Below, piece by piece: positions 35,195 to 44,957 of a stretch of DNA of 64,000 nt. Each line of letters opens with the position of its first letter. The stretch's first letter is position 1. Below the pieces are notes generated by a model. The model worked only from the letters and a program-made list of their open reading frames with translations. It did not search any database and had not been told where the DNA came from. Made by a program: the position numbers and the translations under genes. The stretch is from Massiliimalia massiliensis (GTDB lineage: Bacteria; Bacillota; Clostridia; Oscillospirales; Ruminococcaceae): the NCBI RefSeq assembly GCF_900155615.1, contig NZ_FUHT01000002.1:558001-622000 (forward strand), given 5' to 3'.

Positions 35195-37369
35195 TCAGGA
35201 GTGTTCTTTTTTCTCTCTGAAAATCCGGTGCAGCCACTCCAGAATACGGCTGCCTTTTTTCTTGGGCGGAGGAACAGGCGCCTGCGCATCGGTCTGCCGC
35301 TTTTTCTCAGCGCGTTCATATGCTTCCAGGCAAAGCTGTTCCTGCGCGTTCCAAGGAGATTTCCCATCCTGATAATAGGTGTATATTCCTTTGCTGTTTT
35401 GCTTTCTCGCCTTTACATTATCCCTGAGCAGAACATCCAGAATGTGAAGCACCTCTTTTTGAATATCCGGATCATAAACCGGCGCAGCTACCTCAACCCG
35501 CCGTTCCGTATTTCTAGTCATGAAGTCGGCGGATGAAAGATAGATTCTCTGCCGGTCATGGAAACCGAATACAAAAATCCGTGAATGCTCCAAAAAACGC
35601 CCGACAATGCTGTAAATTTGGATATTATCTGTCCGGCCTGCCACACCCGGCTTCAGGCAGCAGATTCCCCTGACCAGCATTTTTATATGTACGCCTGTGC
35701 GGGACGCTTCAATCAGCTTATCGATCAGCACCTTATCAGTCACAGAATTCATTTTCAGGATAATCTGCGCCGGTTCCCCGGCCTGGGCAAAAGCAATTTC
35801 CTGGTCGATCAGCCCAATAATTCTCGGCTTAAAGCAAAGCGGCGCAACCAGCAGATGAGAGGAGGATTCTACCACACTGCCCATAAACAGGCTGTTAAAT
35901 ACTACAGAGGCATCCGTTCCGACGGCGGGATTCGCCGTCATCAGAGACAGGTCGGTATAAAGCCGGGCAGTTTTTTCATTGTAATTTCCGGTTCCGATCT
36001 GCGTGATATATTCGATTTTGTTTCCTATTTTCCGGGTGATCAGCAGAAGCTTGGAATGCACCTTGTAGCCAGGCAGGCCATAAATCACATGGCATCCGGC
36101 TTCCTCCAGCCGCTTTGACCAGTCGATATTGTTTTCCTCATCAAACCGCGCGCGCAGCTCCACTACCACGCTGACTTCTTTCCCGTTTTCCGCCGCCGTC
36201 ATCAAAGCGTGTACAACCTTGGAGTCCTTTGCTACACGGTAAAGGGTGATTTTGATGGAAACCACATCCGGATCGCCAGCCGCTTCGTTCAGCAGATCAA
36301 TGAACGGCTTTATGGACTGATACGGATAATGGAACAGGATATCATGCCGTTTGATCTGGGCAATCATCGATTCCCGCTCGTTAATCTGATCGGAAACCTG
36401 CGGCGCAACCGGACGGTACAGCAAGGATTCGCTGTTTGGCAGCTTCCCTTCCAGCGCATAGACAAAGGACAAGTCAAGCGGGCACCGATCTACATAAACC
36501 TGCGCCTCCTTTAAGGAGAAATGCCCGCAGAAATATGCAACCATTTCCGCGCTTACCTCATTAGACAGCTCCAGCCGCACAGGCGCCAGCTTCCGGCGCT
36601 TTTTCAAGAGCTCCTCCATCGCGTCCCGATAATCAAAATCAACATCCACCATCTCGTCTTCTACATCAATATCAGCATTACGAGTGATGCGGAACACGAC
36701 CTTTTCCAGCACATCATGTCTGTTAAAAATTTTCTCGGCAAAATAGCAGATCAAATCCTCCGCCAGGACAAACCGGATCTTTCCTTCTCTTCCCGGAAGG
36801 AAAACAACCCGCGAGAAGTGTCCCTCCGCAGAGATGATCCCCAGCCGGACAGCTCCGCTTTTGGACGCGATCCGCACGCCGACATAGATTCCCTTGTTTT
36901 TTAAGAAGGGGAACGGCTGGCGCTTGTCAACAATTTGGGGAGAGGTCAGCGGCATAATTTCTTTCTCAAAATAGACTTTCAGATATGCAAAATCCTGATC
37001 GGACAGGTTCTTAAAGGAAACCTGCTCCAGCCCCTGTGCTGAAAGCTTTTCTATCAGCTTGGAATATGCCTTTACCTTCCTGGGCAGCAGCGACCGCACC
37101 TGCTTATAGATGGCCTGTAGCTGCTCTGTCGCGGTCATCTGGGTTTTGGAATCCAGCACCTTCTCCTTGAGCAGAGTCTGATCATACAGGCTCCCTACTC
37201 TGACCATAAAAAACTCGTCGAGGTTGCTCTGGAAAATCGCAACAAACTTCAGCCTCTCATACAGCGGTACGCGCTGATCCTCCGATTCCTCCAGGACACG
37301 CTCGTTAAACTGAATCCAACTCAATTCGCGATTGGTATATAGTGTTTCTATGCCTTCTTTTCCTGCCAT
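35195..37369 (-). CDS. ppk1: Polyphosphate kinase 1
   Basis: 724 aa; makes inorganic polyphosphate from ATP reversibly. Four domains as in E. coli: N domain (TNRELSWIQFNERVLEE), head, and two phospholipase-D-like catalytic domains. The phosphorylated His is in GYKVHSKLLL and the second essential His in FLEHSRIFVF. It begins 43 bp after the ppx stop. The last 60 residues are Lys- and Pro-rich. The neighbouring exopolyphosphatase suggests a paired make-and-break unit. Confidence 0.97.
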   Translation of the reverse strand: MAGKEGIETLYTNRELSWIQFNERVLEESEDQRVPLYERLKFVAIFQSNLDEFFMVRVGSLYDQTLLKEKVLDSKTQMTATEQLQAIYKQVRSLLPRKVKAYSKLIEKLSAQGLEQVSFKNLSDQDFAYLKVYFEKEIMPLTSPQIVDKRQPFPFLKNKGIYVGVRIASKSGAVRLGIISAEGHFSRVVFLPGREGKIRFVLAEDLICYFAEKIFNRHDVLEKVVFRITRNADIDVEDEMVDVDFDYRDAMEELLKKRRKLAPVRLELSNEVSAEMVAYFCGHFSLKEAQVYVDRCPLDLSFVYALEGKLPNSESLLYRPVAPQVSDQINERESMIAQIKRHDILFHYPYQSIKPFIDLLNEAAGDPDVVSIKITLYRVAKDSKVVHALMTAAENGKEVSVVVELRARFDEENNIDWSKRLEEAGCHVIYGLPGYKVHSKLLLITRKIGNKIEYITQIGTGNYNEKTARLYTDLSLMTANPAVGTDASVVFNSLFMGSVVESSSHLLVAPLCFKPRIIGLIDQEIAFAQAGEPAQIILKMNSVTDKVLIDKLIEASRTGVHIKMLVRGICCLKPGVAGRTDNIQIYSIVGRFLEHSRIFVFGFHDRQRIYLSSADFMTRNTERRVEVAAPVYDPDIQKEVLHILDVLLRDNVKARKQNSKGIYTYYQDGKSPWNAQEQLCLEAYERAEKKRQTDAQAPVPPPKKKGSRILEWLHRIFREKKEHS

Positions 37370-37411
37370 ACCATTCGTGCCTTTCTGTATCTGTTTTTTT
37401 GTCCCAATCTG

Positions 37412-38317
37412 TTAAAACCGGGCCTGACCCTTGCCCGGAAGTACATACGCCAAAAGATACCCCTCACGCACACTTGATTCGGTAAACCGCATCTGATCCA
37501 CTCCAAAGAAGCCGGCTACGGTGTTCAGGCAGATCATGCCCGGCAGGATGGAGTTCAATCGTTCCGGGGTAATCCGTTCAATTTCTTTTTGTGCGTGTTC
37601 CGGCGATTCCAAAAACCGTTCTGTCATGCCACTGAGCTCCTCCGCCTGAAAGACTGTTTTTCCCAACAGCCCGGTGATCAGCCGGATGGTTCCGCCCATC
37701 AGATAGAGCGGCGCCGGAGTACCGGCGGTCAGCTTTCCTTCCTTCAGCTTCTCTTTCACATATCCGGCGATTGCCTCTGCCTCCTGCTTGGTTGGCAGAG
37801 GCCCTTCGACAAAATCGCGGTAAAGCTTCAGCGATCCGATTGGATAGCTCTGATAGCCTGCGAGCCGGTTATCCTCAGACCGGAAAAGCTGCATGCTCCC
37901 TCCGCCCATATCGCCGCCGAAAAAGTCGCTGCTTTTGGAAGCATACTGCATGGCGAAAAAATTACATCTTGCTTCCTCTTCTCCTGAAACCGGAGAAATA
38001 GTAATACTATTTGTTTTTTTAATATTTTGTATTACGTTCTGTATATTATCAATATATCGGAGAGACGCTGTAGAAAAACACAGCAGCGTGCCATTCTCCG
38101 CCTTACAGTTATATTCCCGGGCGATCTCTTGATATTCTGTAATAATCTCCCGGATTCGACCAACGCCTTCGTCTGACAGTTGACCAGCCTGAATATACCG
38201 TACAACATATCCATACCGGGATTCATACCGGATGCAGGTAAATCCTTCCTCGTCCAGCCGGTAGACCGCTAGTTTTATCGTATTCGATCCCAAGTCAATC
38301 AATGCCTGATTCATCAT
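37412..38317 (-). CDS. ppx: Exopolyphosphatase/guanosine pentaphosphatase (Ppx/GppA)
   Basis: 301 aa, the short form common in Firmicutes, with only the two ASKHA ATPase lobes and no HD extension. Phosphate-binding motifs are ALIDLGSNTIKL near the start and GGDMGGGSMQLF in the middle; catalytic Glu is in SGEEEARCNFF. It should release phosphate from polyphosphate and might act on pppGpp. It precedes ppk1 in the same operon. Confidence 0.93.
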   Translation of the reverse strand: MMNQALIDLGSNTIKLAVYRLDEEGFTCIRYESRYGYVVRYIQAGQLSDEGVGRIREIITEYQEIAREYNCKAENGTLLCFSTASLRYIDNIQNVIQNIKKTNSITISPVSGEEEARCNFFAMQYASKSSDFFGGDMGGGSMQLFRSEDNRLAGYQSYPIGSLKLYRDFVEGPLPTKQEAEAIAGYVKEKLKEGKLTAGTPAPLYLMGGTIRLITGLLGKTVFQAEELSGMTERFLESPEHAQKEIERITPERLNSILPGMICLNTVAGFFGVDQMRFTESSVREGYLLAYVLPGKGQARF

Positions 38318-38350
38318 GATATCCCTTGCTTTCCTGTGGAATTGCAGCTT

Positions 38351-39706
38351 TTAAGCCCCCTCCGTATTTTCCGGTTTCTCATCCTGGCTGTCATCAGCTT
38401 CCGGAGTCTCCCCTTCTTTTTCAGGCTTATGCTGATCCATCCGTACAAAGGTACCGTCCTGCGGATCAATGTAGTCAAGCTCCTGATAGGCTTCTGTCTT
38501 TTTTGGAAAGTGCTTCTCATCCAACCGTTTTTCCACCATGCTGCGGATAAAGGTATAGATGACCGCAAAAGTCGGAACCCCAATCAGCATCCCGACAAAT
38601 CCAAACAGTCCGCCGCCGATCAGGATTGCAAAGATAACCCAGAAGCTGGAAAGTCCGGTGGAATCTCCAAGGATCTTCGGCCCAAGGATATTCCCGTCAA
38701 ACTGCTGCAGAATTAAAATAAAGATCACAAAATACAGGCAGGTTTTCGGATCGACCAGAAGGATCAGAAAAGCGCTGGGGATCGCCCCGATAAACGGCCC
38801 AAAAAACGGGATGATATTTGTTACACCAACGATTACGCTGATCAGCAGCGCATACGGCCAGTTGAACAGGTTCATTACAATGAAGCACAGCAACCCGATA
38901 ATCAGAGAATCCAAAAGCTTCCCGGTGATAAAACCGCCAAAGGTTTTATGTGTTTTTCGGGTAGCCCCTATGAGCGTATTGGCATGAGCCGGCTTCAAAA
39001 CCGCATAGCAAAGCCGCTTTGCCTGCGCAGAAAAAAGATCCTTGCTCACCATTACATAAACGGAGATGATAATGCCAATCAGAATATTTTTAACTGCATT
39101 GATCGCGCCGAAAACCCCGCTGGTCAGCCCTTTCACCAGCTCGTTCATCTGCGGCAGAAGATCATTTTTCAGCCAGTTTTGGACATACTCCGAGACGCTC
39201 TCAAAAATACTCTCCACATTTTTCAGCAGATCCGGATTATCCTCCAATAGCTGTGACATCCAGGCCTGCATATTACTGACATAGGTCGGCAGGCTTTCAA
39301 AGAGGTTGGTCACGCTGGTGAGAATTTGCGGGATAATCATGCTGAATAAAGCAATGACAAAGAACAGCGCGAGCAGAAGAGTGAGGAAAATGCTTCCCAT
39401 CCTTGCAAATTTTTTGAGCCGGACGCGGTTTACCGATTGATGCCGCATTTCCTTAAGCTTCATCACGCCGGCCACAATGCTTCGTTCAATATAGTTCATG
39501 ACCGGGATTAGGAGATAGGCAAAGCAAAGCCCATAGATGATCGGCATCAGTACATCGATAATCACAGAAAGAATCCTTCCGACCGAATCCATTCGGAACA
39601 GGATCAGAAAGAAGCTGATGCTGGCAATAATGACGAGAAACGCTGTGATTCCCCAATGCAGATATTTTTTGTCCCAACGATATTTCACAGTTTTATTACC
39701 GCCCAA
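38351..39706 (-). CDS. AI-2E family transporter
   Basis: 451 aa, about eight membrane segments in the AI-2E/PerM arrangement: two N-terminal segments, a large extracytoplasmic helical part (about 120-200) and the C-terminal block with NWPYALLISVIVGVTNIIPFFGPF and GGGLFGFVGMLIGVP. Substrate unknown; some family members are Na+/H+ antiporters. The C-terminal 50 residues are acidic and disordered. The frame starts at TTG 39706 without an SD, whereas a well-placed ATG (39719) with AAAGGAG opens a frame that stops after 7 codons, one base out of phase. First gene of the ppx-ppk1 unit. Confidence 0.88.
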   Translation of the reverse strand: MGGNKTVKYRWDKKYLHWGITAFLVIIASISFFLILFRMDSVGRILSVIIDVLMPIIYGLCFAYLLIPVMNYIERSIVAGVMKLKEMRHQSVNRVRLKKFARMGSIFLTLLLALFFVIALFSMIIPQILTSVTNLFESLPTYVSNMQAWMSQLLEDNPDLLKNVESIFESVSEYVQNWLKNDLLPQMNELVKGLTSGVFGAINAVKNILIGIIISVYVMVSKDLFSAQAKRLCYAVLKPAHANTLIGATRKTHKTFGGFITGKLLDSLIIGLLCFIVMNLFNWPYALLISVIVGVTNIIPFFGPFIGAIPSAFLILLVDPKTCLYFVIFILILQQFDGNILGPKILGDSTGLSSFWVIFAILIGGGLFGFVGMLIGVPTFAVIYTFIRSMVEKRLDEKHFPKKTEAYQELDYIDPQDGTFVRMDQHKPEKEGETPEADDSQDEKPENTEGA

Positions 39707-39766
39707 ATCCGCTTCCCATGGGCGTTCTCCTTTCTATTCACCTACTTATTTTAAGTATACAACAAA

Positions 39767-39800
39767 AAGAGTGTGCAGACAACCATATCTGCACACTCTT
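39767..39800 (-). terminator. Terminator of the GntR-ABC operon
   Basis: Perfect 13 bp stem (39767-39779 with 39788-39800) followed on the minus strand by TTTTTGTTG. It lies about 20 bp past the permease stop. Confidence 0.9.
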
Positions 39801-39821
39801 AACCATTATTTTACGGATTTT

Positions 39822-42110
39822 TTACGGATTTGGAAGGATCAACTCCGTTACGGTTTCCTGCCCTTTGACATATACGGTACAGGATTCGTCATTATATTCA
39901 TGCTGGTTGTAGCAATCCTCCAGAATCGACTGAATTTTCTCCGGATCGGTAAATGTATTTGCCTGCAGAGAAGCATATTCCTGTGTCATCATACTGTCAT
40001 AATCCTCGGCCAGGGTAATGCCGCTGGTCCAGTTTTTCGTGAAGAGATGAAGCGCATTATCAACATTCCCGTAAAGGCAGACTGATAGGAAGCTGCTGCT
40101 TCCGTTTTCGTCCGCTTCCGGCGTCAGCAAAGCGACCTCCTGCACCATCGAGAAATCAGGCTCCATAAGCTCAGCCGTCCCGACTGATTCCAGATAGGCG
40201 ATTGTATTGCGGTAGCCGCCCTTCACCAGAACTGACATCTGCTCGTTCACCATGTTCTCTTCATCATTCGCCGCGTCATTGTCCCAAAGCTGAATCCATC
40301 CATACTCCTTTTCAGCAGGCGTGAGGATATCCTCCAGCGTTTCTTCGAGAATATCCTGCTGCAGTACCTGCTGCAGGGTATCCATATCGATCTGGTCTAA
40401 CGGGATTTCCGTCAGGCGGGTACGGTATGGATCGGACACCTTCACAACGTCATACCGGCTTAAATTCTCCTGGAAAATGATATGATGCTGCTGTACAAAA
40501 TTATCATCCTCATTCAGCAGGGCAATCGCCTGCGCCATCGCCTGGGTCTTGAGGGGATAATTCCTGGAAACAGTCCAGCCGTTTTTCATGTGGTATTTGA
40601 TCAGGACGGAATCATAGCCCCATTCCTCCCCGGCAGCCTCCATTGACTCCCTTTTCAGCGCTTCTTCCTGGAACGCATAAACATGGTCAATGATCTGCGC
40701 ATCGTCAAAGGCCAGCTCTTCCTCCTCTTCGGGATCGAAGAGGATATAGTCTCCCTCCGCCCCAATAATGCCTGTATAGGACACGCTGACAGCTTCAATT
40801 TTATCGCGGTCCGGAAGTCTCATATACCAGCCGAAGGCATTCGTCGATAAAAACACACAGAAGGTGATCCCCAGCGCAACGCATACCGCACAGAGCGGCC
40901 AGCTTTTCAGCATTGCGCGCGCCGACTGGAGGGTAATAAGCTGATAGATTACAAATATGAGAATCATCGATGCAAAGAACCAGATATAGACAAATACGGG
41001 ATTCTGCGAGAACCATCCGCTCGTGAACAGACACATGACCAGCAGGGAGCCAATCAAAATTGCTGACAGGCAGGCAATCACATTCAGCGCTTTGGAAGCG
41101 CCTTTGATTCCAGCCCGTTCATTTTTCCGCCGCCGCATACAGAAAACTGCCAGCAGTGTAATTCCTGTGCAGAGCAGAAGCCAGATGCCAATGGAAAGCA
41201 GATGCGGCTGTACCACAACCCAAAACGCGGGCGCCTGGCCCTCAGCCTGCCGGATGGTAAGCAGATAGTCTGTGATGCCGCCCCCAACCAAGCCGCAGCC
41301 AGAATAGTATGCCGCATAATAGGGCAGAAGCAATCCCCGGATCACTTCCTGCATCTCTCCGCCCGCATAGCCATAAATGCTGTCTGCGAAAATCTGCATC
41401 CCAAGACTGTAGATAATGACCGGAGCAAAAATCAGTGTTACCGGGTAAATAATATTTTCCAGCACTGTACCGGAAATTGTAGATACCAGAACAGTGAGAC
41501 AGTAAGGGATCATCACCAGTACAAAGCTGTCCAGCAATACGACCAGCAGCTCATACAATAAATATTGGTGATAGCCGGCAATCAGGATATTCGCCAGGAA
41601 AATCAGTAAATAGGATATTATCAGCGGCAGGTATAGAATCACGACACCCGCCGTCATCTTTGCCCGTAAAAACGTTCCCCTTCGAATCGGCAGCGCGCCG
41701 TAAACATCCATTGCCCTGCGGCTGCTGAGATAGGCAAACTGTAAAAGTCCCAGAATGAACGCCATTACCGGCAAAACAGTCACCGCACCCAATCCAATCC
41801 CAAAGCTGTAGTGCTGCCGTTGAACCGCGGCAATCCCCGTTGGGCCGTCTGCGCCGCCGATTGCGGCTGTGCTGCTATCCGAATCATAGGTTTCCGCTAC
41901 TGCTTTTGCAACTGCAGTGTTTTCCGAGACTGAAGAAAAATTCTGGTCGATCAGGTTGGTGAGGCACGGCATAATCAGGAAGAAAACTGCCACCAGGCAG
42001 AACGCCACGATAAACGGCACGTTCCGCCGGGTTTCCTGGCGGAAAGAATGCCGGAACACATTTGTAACCTTTGGGGAACTTCCCTTAAAGGACGAGGTTG
42101 TTAAAATCAT
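39822..42110 (-). CDS. ABC transporter permease, large
   Basis: 762 aa membrane protein. Residues about 30-420 contain some ten hydrophobic segments, and the C-terminal 330 residues form a large, acidic, mainly soluble domain. The start (ATG 42110) overlaps the ATPase gene by 26 bp, so the two are coupled. Layout and regulator recall the Bacillus ytr-type ABC systems linked to cell-wall-active agents; substrate not identifiable from sequence. Confidence 0.82.
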   Translation of the reverse strand: MILTTSSFKGSSPKVTNVFRHSFRQETRRNVPFIVAFCLVAVFFLIMPCLTNLIDQNFSSVSENTAVAKAVAETYDSDSSTAAIGGADGPTGIAAVQRQHYSFGIGLGAVTVLPVMAFILGLLQFAYLSSRRAMDVYGALPIRRGTFLRAKMTAGVVILYLPLIISYLLIFLANILIAGYHQYLLYELLVVLLDSFVLVMIPYCLTVLVSTISGTVLENIIYPVTLIFAPVIIYSLGMQIFADSIYGYAGGEMQEVIRGLLLPYYAAYYSGCGLVGGGITDYLLTIRQAEGQAPAFWVVVQPHLLSIGIWLLLCTGITLLAVFCMRRRKNERAGIKGASKALNVIACLSAILIGSLLVMCLFTSGWFSQNPVFVYIWFFASMILIFVIYQLITLQSARAMLKSWPLCAVCVALGITFCVFLSTNAFGWYMRLPDRDKIEAVSVSYTGIIGAEGDYILFDPEEEEELAFDDAQIIDHVYAFQEEALKRESMEAAGEEWGYDSVLIKYHMKNGWTVSRNYPLKTQAMAQAIALLNEDDNFVQQHHIIFQENLSRYDVVKVSDPYRTRLTEIPLDQIDMDTLQQVLQQDILEETLEDILTPAEKEYGWIQLWDNDAANDEENMVNEQMSVLVKGGYRNTIAYLESVGTAELMEPDFSMVQEVALLTPEADENGSSSFLSVCLYGNVDNALHLFTKNWTSGITLAEDYDSMMTQEYASLQANTFTDPEKIQSILEDCYNQHEYNDESCTVYVKGQETVTELILPNP

Positions 42111-42984
42111 ATCCGGCTTCCTCCATTTCCTGAATAAATACTTCCTCCAAGGTCAAAGGAAGCGATTCTAAAAACAGCGGGTTAAACGATGCAAGATAGT
42201 CTTCAAGCTCTTCCCTGTTCCCCCTTGCCGTAAGGGTAATCAGATTCCCTCGACTTGAAAACTTCAGAATTTGCAAATCCCGGAATTCATCCCTGGCGGG
42301 TGCCTTGTGGAAGCCGCAATGGAACCTGCAAAGTCCCAGGCGCAGAGTGTCAAGATCCCGATCAAGCAGCAGTCTGCCCTTATGCAGCAGCCCGATATGA
42401 TCGCAAAGATCCTCAAGCTCCCTCAGGTTGTGGGAGGAGATGATCACCGTCGCCTCATGTTCCGCTACATAGTTGACCAAAAGCCGGCGCACCGCGCTCC
42501 GGATTACCGGGTCAAGCCCATCAAACGCCTCGTCGAGCAGCAAAATTTTCGGCCGGCAGGAAAGCGCCAAAATAATCCCGGCCTGCCGCTGCATTCCCTT
42601 GGAAAAAGTAACGATCTTCTTCCCTGTATCCAGTGGGAAAATCCGGCATAAATCCTGGTATATCTCATAGCTGAAGCGGTTATAGTAACCGGAAAAGAAT
42701 TTCGCCATCATGTCCATCGTAGACTGCGGCAGAAAATACAGCTCATCAGACAGATAAAAAATATCGTTTTTGAGCATTGTATTTTCAAACACCGGTTCAT
42801 CATCCACACAGACGGCGCCCTGATCCGCACGGTAAATCCCGGCGATCAGCCGCAGCATGGTCGATTTTCCAGAGCCATTCGGACCAACCAGTCCATAAAT
42901 CGTTTCATTCTCTATTTCACAGCCCAAGCCGTTTAGGGCGGTATATGTACCAAAGCGTTTTACAACTTCCGTCATCTGTATCAT
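42085..42984 (-). CDS. ABC transporter ATP-binding protein
   Basis: 299 aa cytoplasmic ATPase. Walker A GPNGSGKST (about residues 34-42), a TFSKGMQRQAGI signature in place of LSGGQ, Walker B ILLLDEAFDGLDP, and a switch His in IISSHNLRELE. It powers the large permease encoded next. Confidence 0.93.
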   Translation of the reverse strand: MIQMTEVVKRFGTYTALNGLGCEIENETIYGLVGPNGSGKSTMLRLIAGIYRADQGAVCVDDEPVFENTMLKNDIFYLSDELYFLPQSTMDMMAKFFSGYYNRFSYEIYQDLCRIFPLDTGKKIVTFSKGMQRQAGIILALSCRPKILLLDEAFDGLDPVIRSAVRRLLVNYVAEHEATVIISSHNLRELEDLCDHIGLLHKGRLLLDRDLDTLRLGLCRFHCGFHKAPARDEFRDLQILKFSSRGNLITLTARGNREELEDYLASFNPLFLESLPLTLEEVFIQEMEEAGYDFNNLVL

Positions 42985-43015
42985 TTTTAACCCATCCTTT
43001 CGGATTTAAAATTTC

Positions 43016-43399
43016 TCAGGCGCCTCTCCCATGTTTTTCCTTTGCAAAAACATGCTCCGCCAATTGCTTCACATCCTCGCAGGTGATGGAGTATACAACG
43101 TTCTTTTCAATGACTCTTTCAATCTCTTCAAGCGCCTGCTTTTTAAATACCTCCGTCTGCGAGGCCATTGCGCTGACAAAGGAGCCCTTTCCTGCGACGG
43201 AATTGATTACACCTTCCCGTTCCAATGCGGAAAATGCCTTCTGTATCGTATTATGGTTAATGCCCAGCTCCCTTGCCAGACACCGTACCGCCGGGAGTTG
43301 GTCGCCGCTTTTCCATTCCCCGACCGCAATCAGCTCTTTGACCTTTTCGCATATCTGTTCATAAATCGGTTTCCGGCTTCGAAAATCCAACTCGATCAA
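43016..43399 (-). CDS. GntR-family repressor, YtrA-like
   Basis: 127 aa. N-terminal winged helix (PIYEQICEKVKELIAVGEWKSGDQLPAVRCLARELGINHNTIQKAF) and only a short C-terminal dimer domain, the mark of the YtrA subfamily. The start is TTG 43399, eight bases after GAGAGGG. It heads the operon; the perfect palindrome at 43437-43463 just upstream is its probable operator, giving self-control that is relieved by an inducer. Confidence 0.9.
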   Translation of the reverse strand: MIELDFRSRKPIYEQICEKVKELIAVGEWKSGDQLPAVRCLARELGINHNTIQKAFSALEREGVINSVAGKGSFVSAMASQTEVFKKQALEEIERVIEKNVVYSITCEDVKQLAEHVFAKEKHGRGA

Positions 43400-43436
43400 A
43401 AGATAACCCTCTCCCGTTTATCATTAACATAAAAAT

Positions 43437-43463
43437 AAGTGTACTATTTATAATAGTACACTT
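43437..43463. promoter_or_regulatory. Operator of the GntR repressor
   Basis: 12+12 bp perfect inverted repeat AAGTGTACTATT-TAT-AATAGTACACTT, placed directly downstream of the -10 box, where binding would block RNA polymerase. Confidence 0.88.
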
Positions 43464-43466
43464 AAA

Positions 43467-43495
43467 ATTATATGCTCTTTAAAATGTAAAGTCAA
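43467..43495 (-). promoter_or_regulatory. Promoter of the GntR-ABC operon
   Basis: Minus-strand -35 TTGACT (43490-43495), -10 TATAAT (43467-43472), spacer 17 bp. Confidence 0.88.
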
Positions 43496-43511
43496 CCGGG
43501 TTTCCAGGTGT

Positions 43512-43724
43512 TCATAATTTGTTTACTATCCCTTTCACTGCATCCCTTATATCCTGCCAAAGCCGCTCAAGTCCAGACAAATCAACCGGGATGATATCCC
43601 TGAGCTCCAGCTCTGTCCCAGTGACAGGAGTCATCTGCTGCAGATACAGATAGATAAAAGCGGCTGCGAATACGACAATCAACAGTGTAAGCGAGACGGC
43701 AAACCACCATCTGCGGTGCCTCAT
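43512..43724 (-). CDS. Small single-pass membrane protein
   Basis: 70 aa from ATG 43724, six bases after AGGAGG (the ATG two codons earlier adjoins the SD). One membrane segment (WWFAVSLTLLIVVFAAAFIYLYL) and a short extracytoplasmic tail. It is the third gene of a gpr-spoIIP unit, so a role in sporulation is possible; the family is not recognised. Confidence 0.7.
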   Translation of the reverse strand: MRHRRWWFAVSLTLLIVVFAAAFIYLYLQQMTPVTGTELELRDIIPVDLSGLERLWQDIRDAVKGIVNKL

Positions 43725-43786
43725 TTCCATCCTCCTGCTTCCTCACGCGAAAACATGCTCCGCGCGCATCCTTCTTTTGTTTTACA

Positions 43787-44896
43787 TCATTTTAAGAGCT
43801 TGATGAGGGAGTCCCCCACCAGCCCGATTGCATTTTTTGCTTCCTCCAGTGTGTTCCCGTGGCTTCCCACCTCGATCAGCAGCCCTCCGGTTGAAAGATC
43901 CTGGTTATAGTGCCGGTTGCAGAACAGGATCGGACGGGTCAGTGTCGGATATTCCTGTTCCATCATATTCTGAAGCTGGCAGGCAAAGGTTAGGTTCTTT
44001 TTGTAATTGGGAACGCTCTTTGTCTTGGTTCCTGCGCAGGAAATGATCATCACCTGCGCTGTGGATTTCCCGTTGATGGTTGTTGCCGGAGCGGTAATCG
44101 TATCGCTTCCAATCGCATCCCGATGTACGTCCAGCACAACCTTGATGGACGGATACTTTTTCAGGGTTTTTTCAATCATTACGCGGGAACGGTCATACGC
44201 GCCAGTATAAGAGGCGTCATAGTGCTCCCTGTCATGAATCACCCCGATCCCGGCATCGGTCAGCTTCTTTTCCAGCACATCCCCAACCGCTGTCATATTC
44301 TTGCTGTCATCTGTACTTCTGCTTTTCCAGGATTTATCAAACCAGTCAAGCTGAAAGGGCATGTAGCTTTCGGTGGCATGGGTGTGGTAGATCAGCACCT
44401 GCGGCTCATCTGTATCCTCCAGCGAAAAGGGCAGGTCGGATTCTGCAAGTTTTTTCACCTCGCTGTAGCTCAGCGAGGTTTGATTCCTCACATAGCCGTG
44501 ATCCAGCTTGACATAGGCGCTGGAATTTCCGCCGCTGTAGGTCTTGCGGATGATTTTTCCCGCGTCGTCCGGTTTGTCGGGAACCTTTTCCTCCTTTTGC
44601 GAGGCGGAGGAGGTTTCTTCTTCATCTTCGGTATCTGACGACACCGCATCGGTCATCAGGCCTGCGTCATCATTAATCGGAAAACCATCTATCAACGTTT
44701 TGCTGACAGTCGTATCCTCTCCGGAAACGTCCGAAATACTGCCGGGCCCGCTCCAAAATGAAACGCCGGCCGACAGTGCTGTCAGGCCGGACAACTTGTC
44801 TGCGGCCATCGGCGCTGTAAGCAAAACCACCCCAGCTCCGGCCAGGCTCAGCAAAATTCGCCCCAAAGGCGCCTTTCGCCGCTTCTTTTGTTTCAC
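43787..44896 (-). CDS. spoIIP: Stage II sporulation protein P
   Basis: 369 aa peptidoglycan hydrolase anchored in the engulfing mother-cell membrane. N-terminal basic stretch and one membrane segment (residues about 12-32), an acidic Ser/Glu linker, then the amidase/endopeptidase domain with IYHTHATESY, VVLDVHRDAIG and LLIEVGSHGNTLEEA. The start is GTG 44896, eight bases after GGGAGG. Partners SpoIID and SpoIIM are not in the window. It follows gpr, as in many spore formers. Confidence 0.95.
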   Translation of the reverse strand: MKQKKRRKAPLGRILLSLAGAGVVLLTAPMAADKLSGLTALSAGVSFWSGPGSISDVSGEDTTVSKTLIDGFPINDDAGLMTDAVSSDTEDEEETSSASQKEEKVPDKPDDAGKIIRKTYSGGNSSAYVKLDHGYVRNQTSLSYSEVKKLAESDLPFSLEDTDEPQVLIYHTHATESYMPFQLDWFDKSWKSRSTDDSKNMTAVGDVLEKKLTDAGIGVIHDREHYDASYTGAYDRSRVMIEKTLKKYPSIKVVLDVHRDAIGSDTITAPATTINGKSTAQVMIISCAGTKTKSVPNYKKNLTFACQLQNMMEQEYPTLTRPILFCNRHYNQDLSTGGLLIEVGSHGNTLEEAKNAIGLVGDSLIKLLK

Positions 44897-44957
44897 ATTC
44901 TGTTCCTCCCGACTTTTTAGACTTCAATATCCTATTTTTATGTCGGGACCGAAAGGA

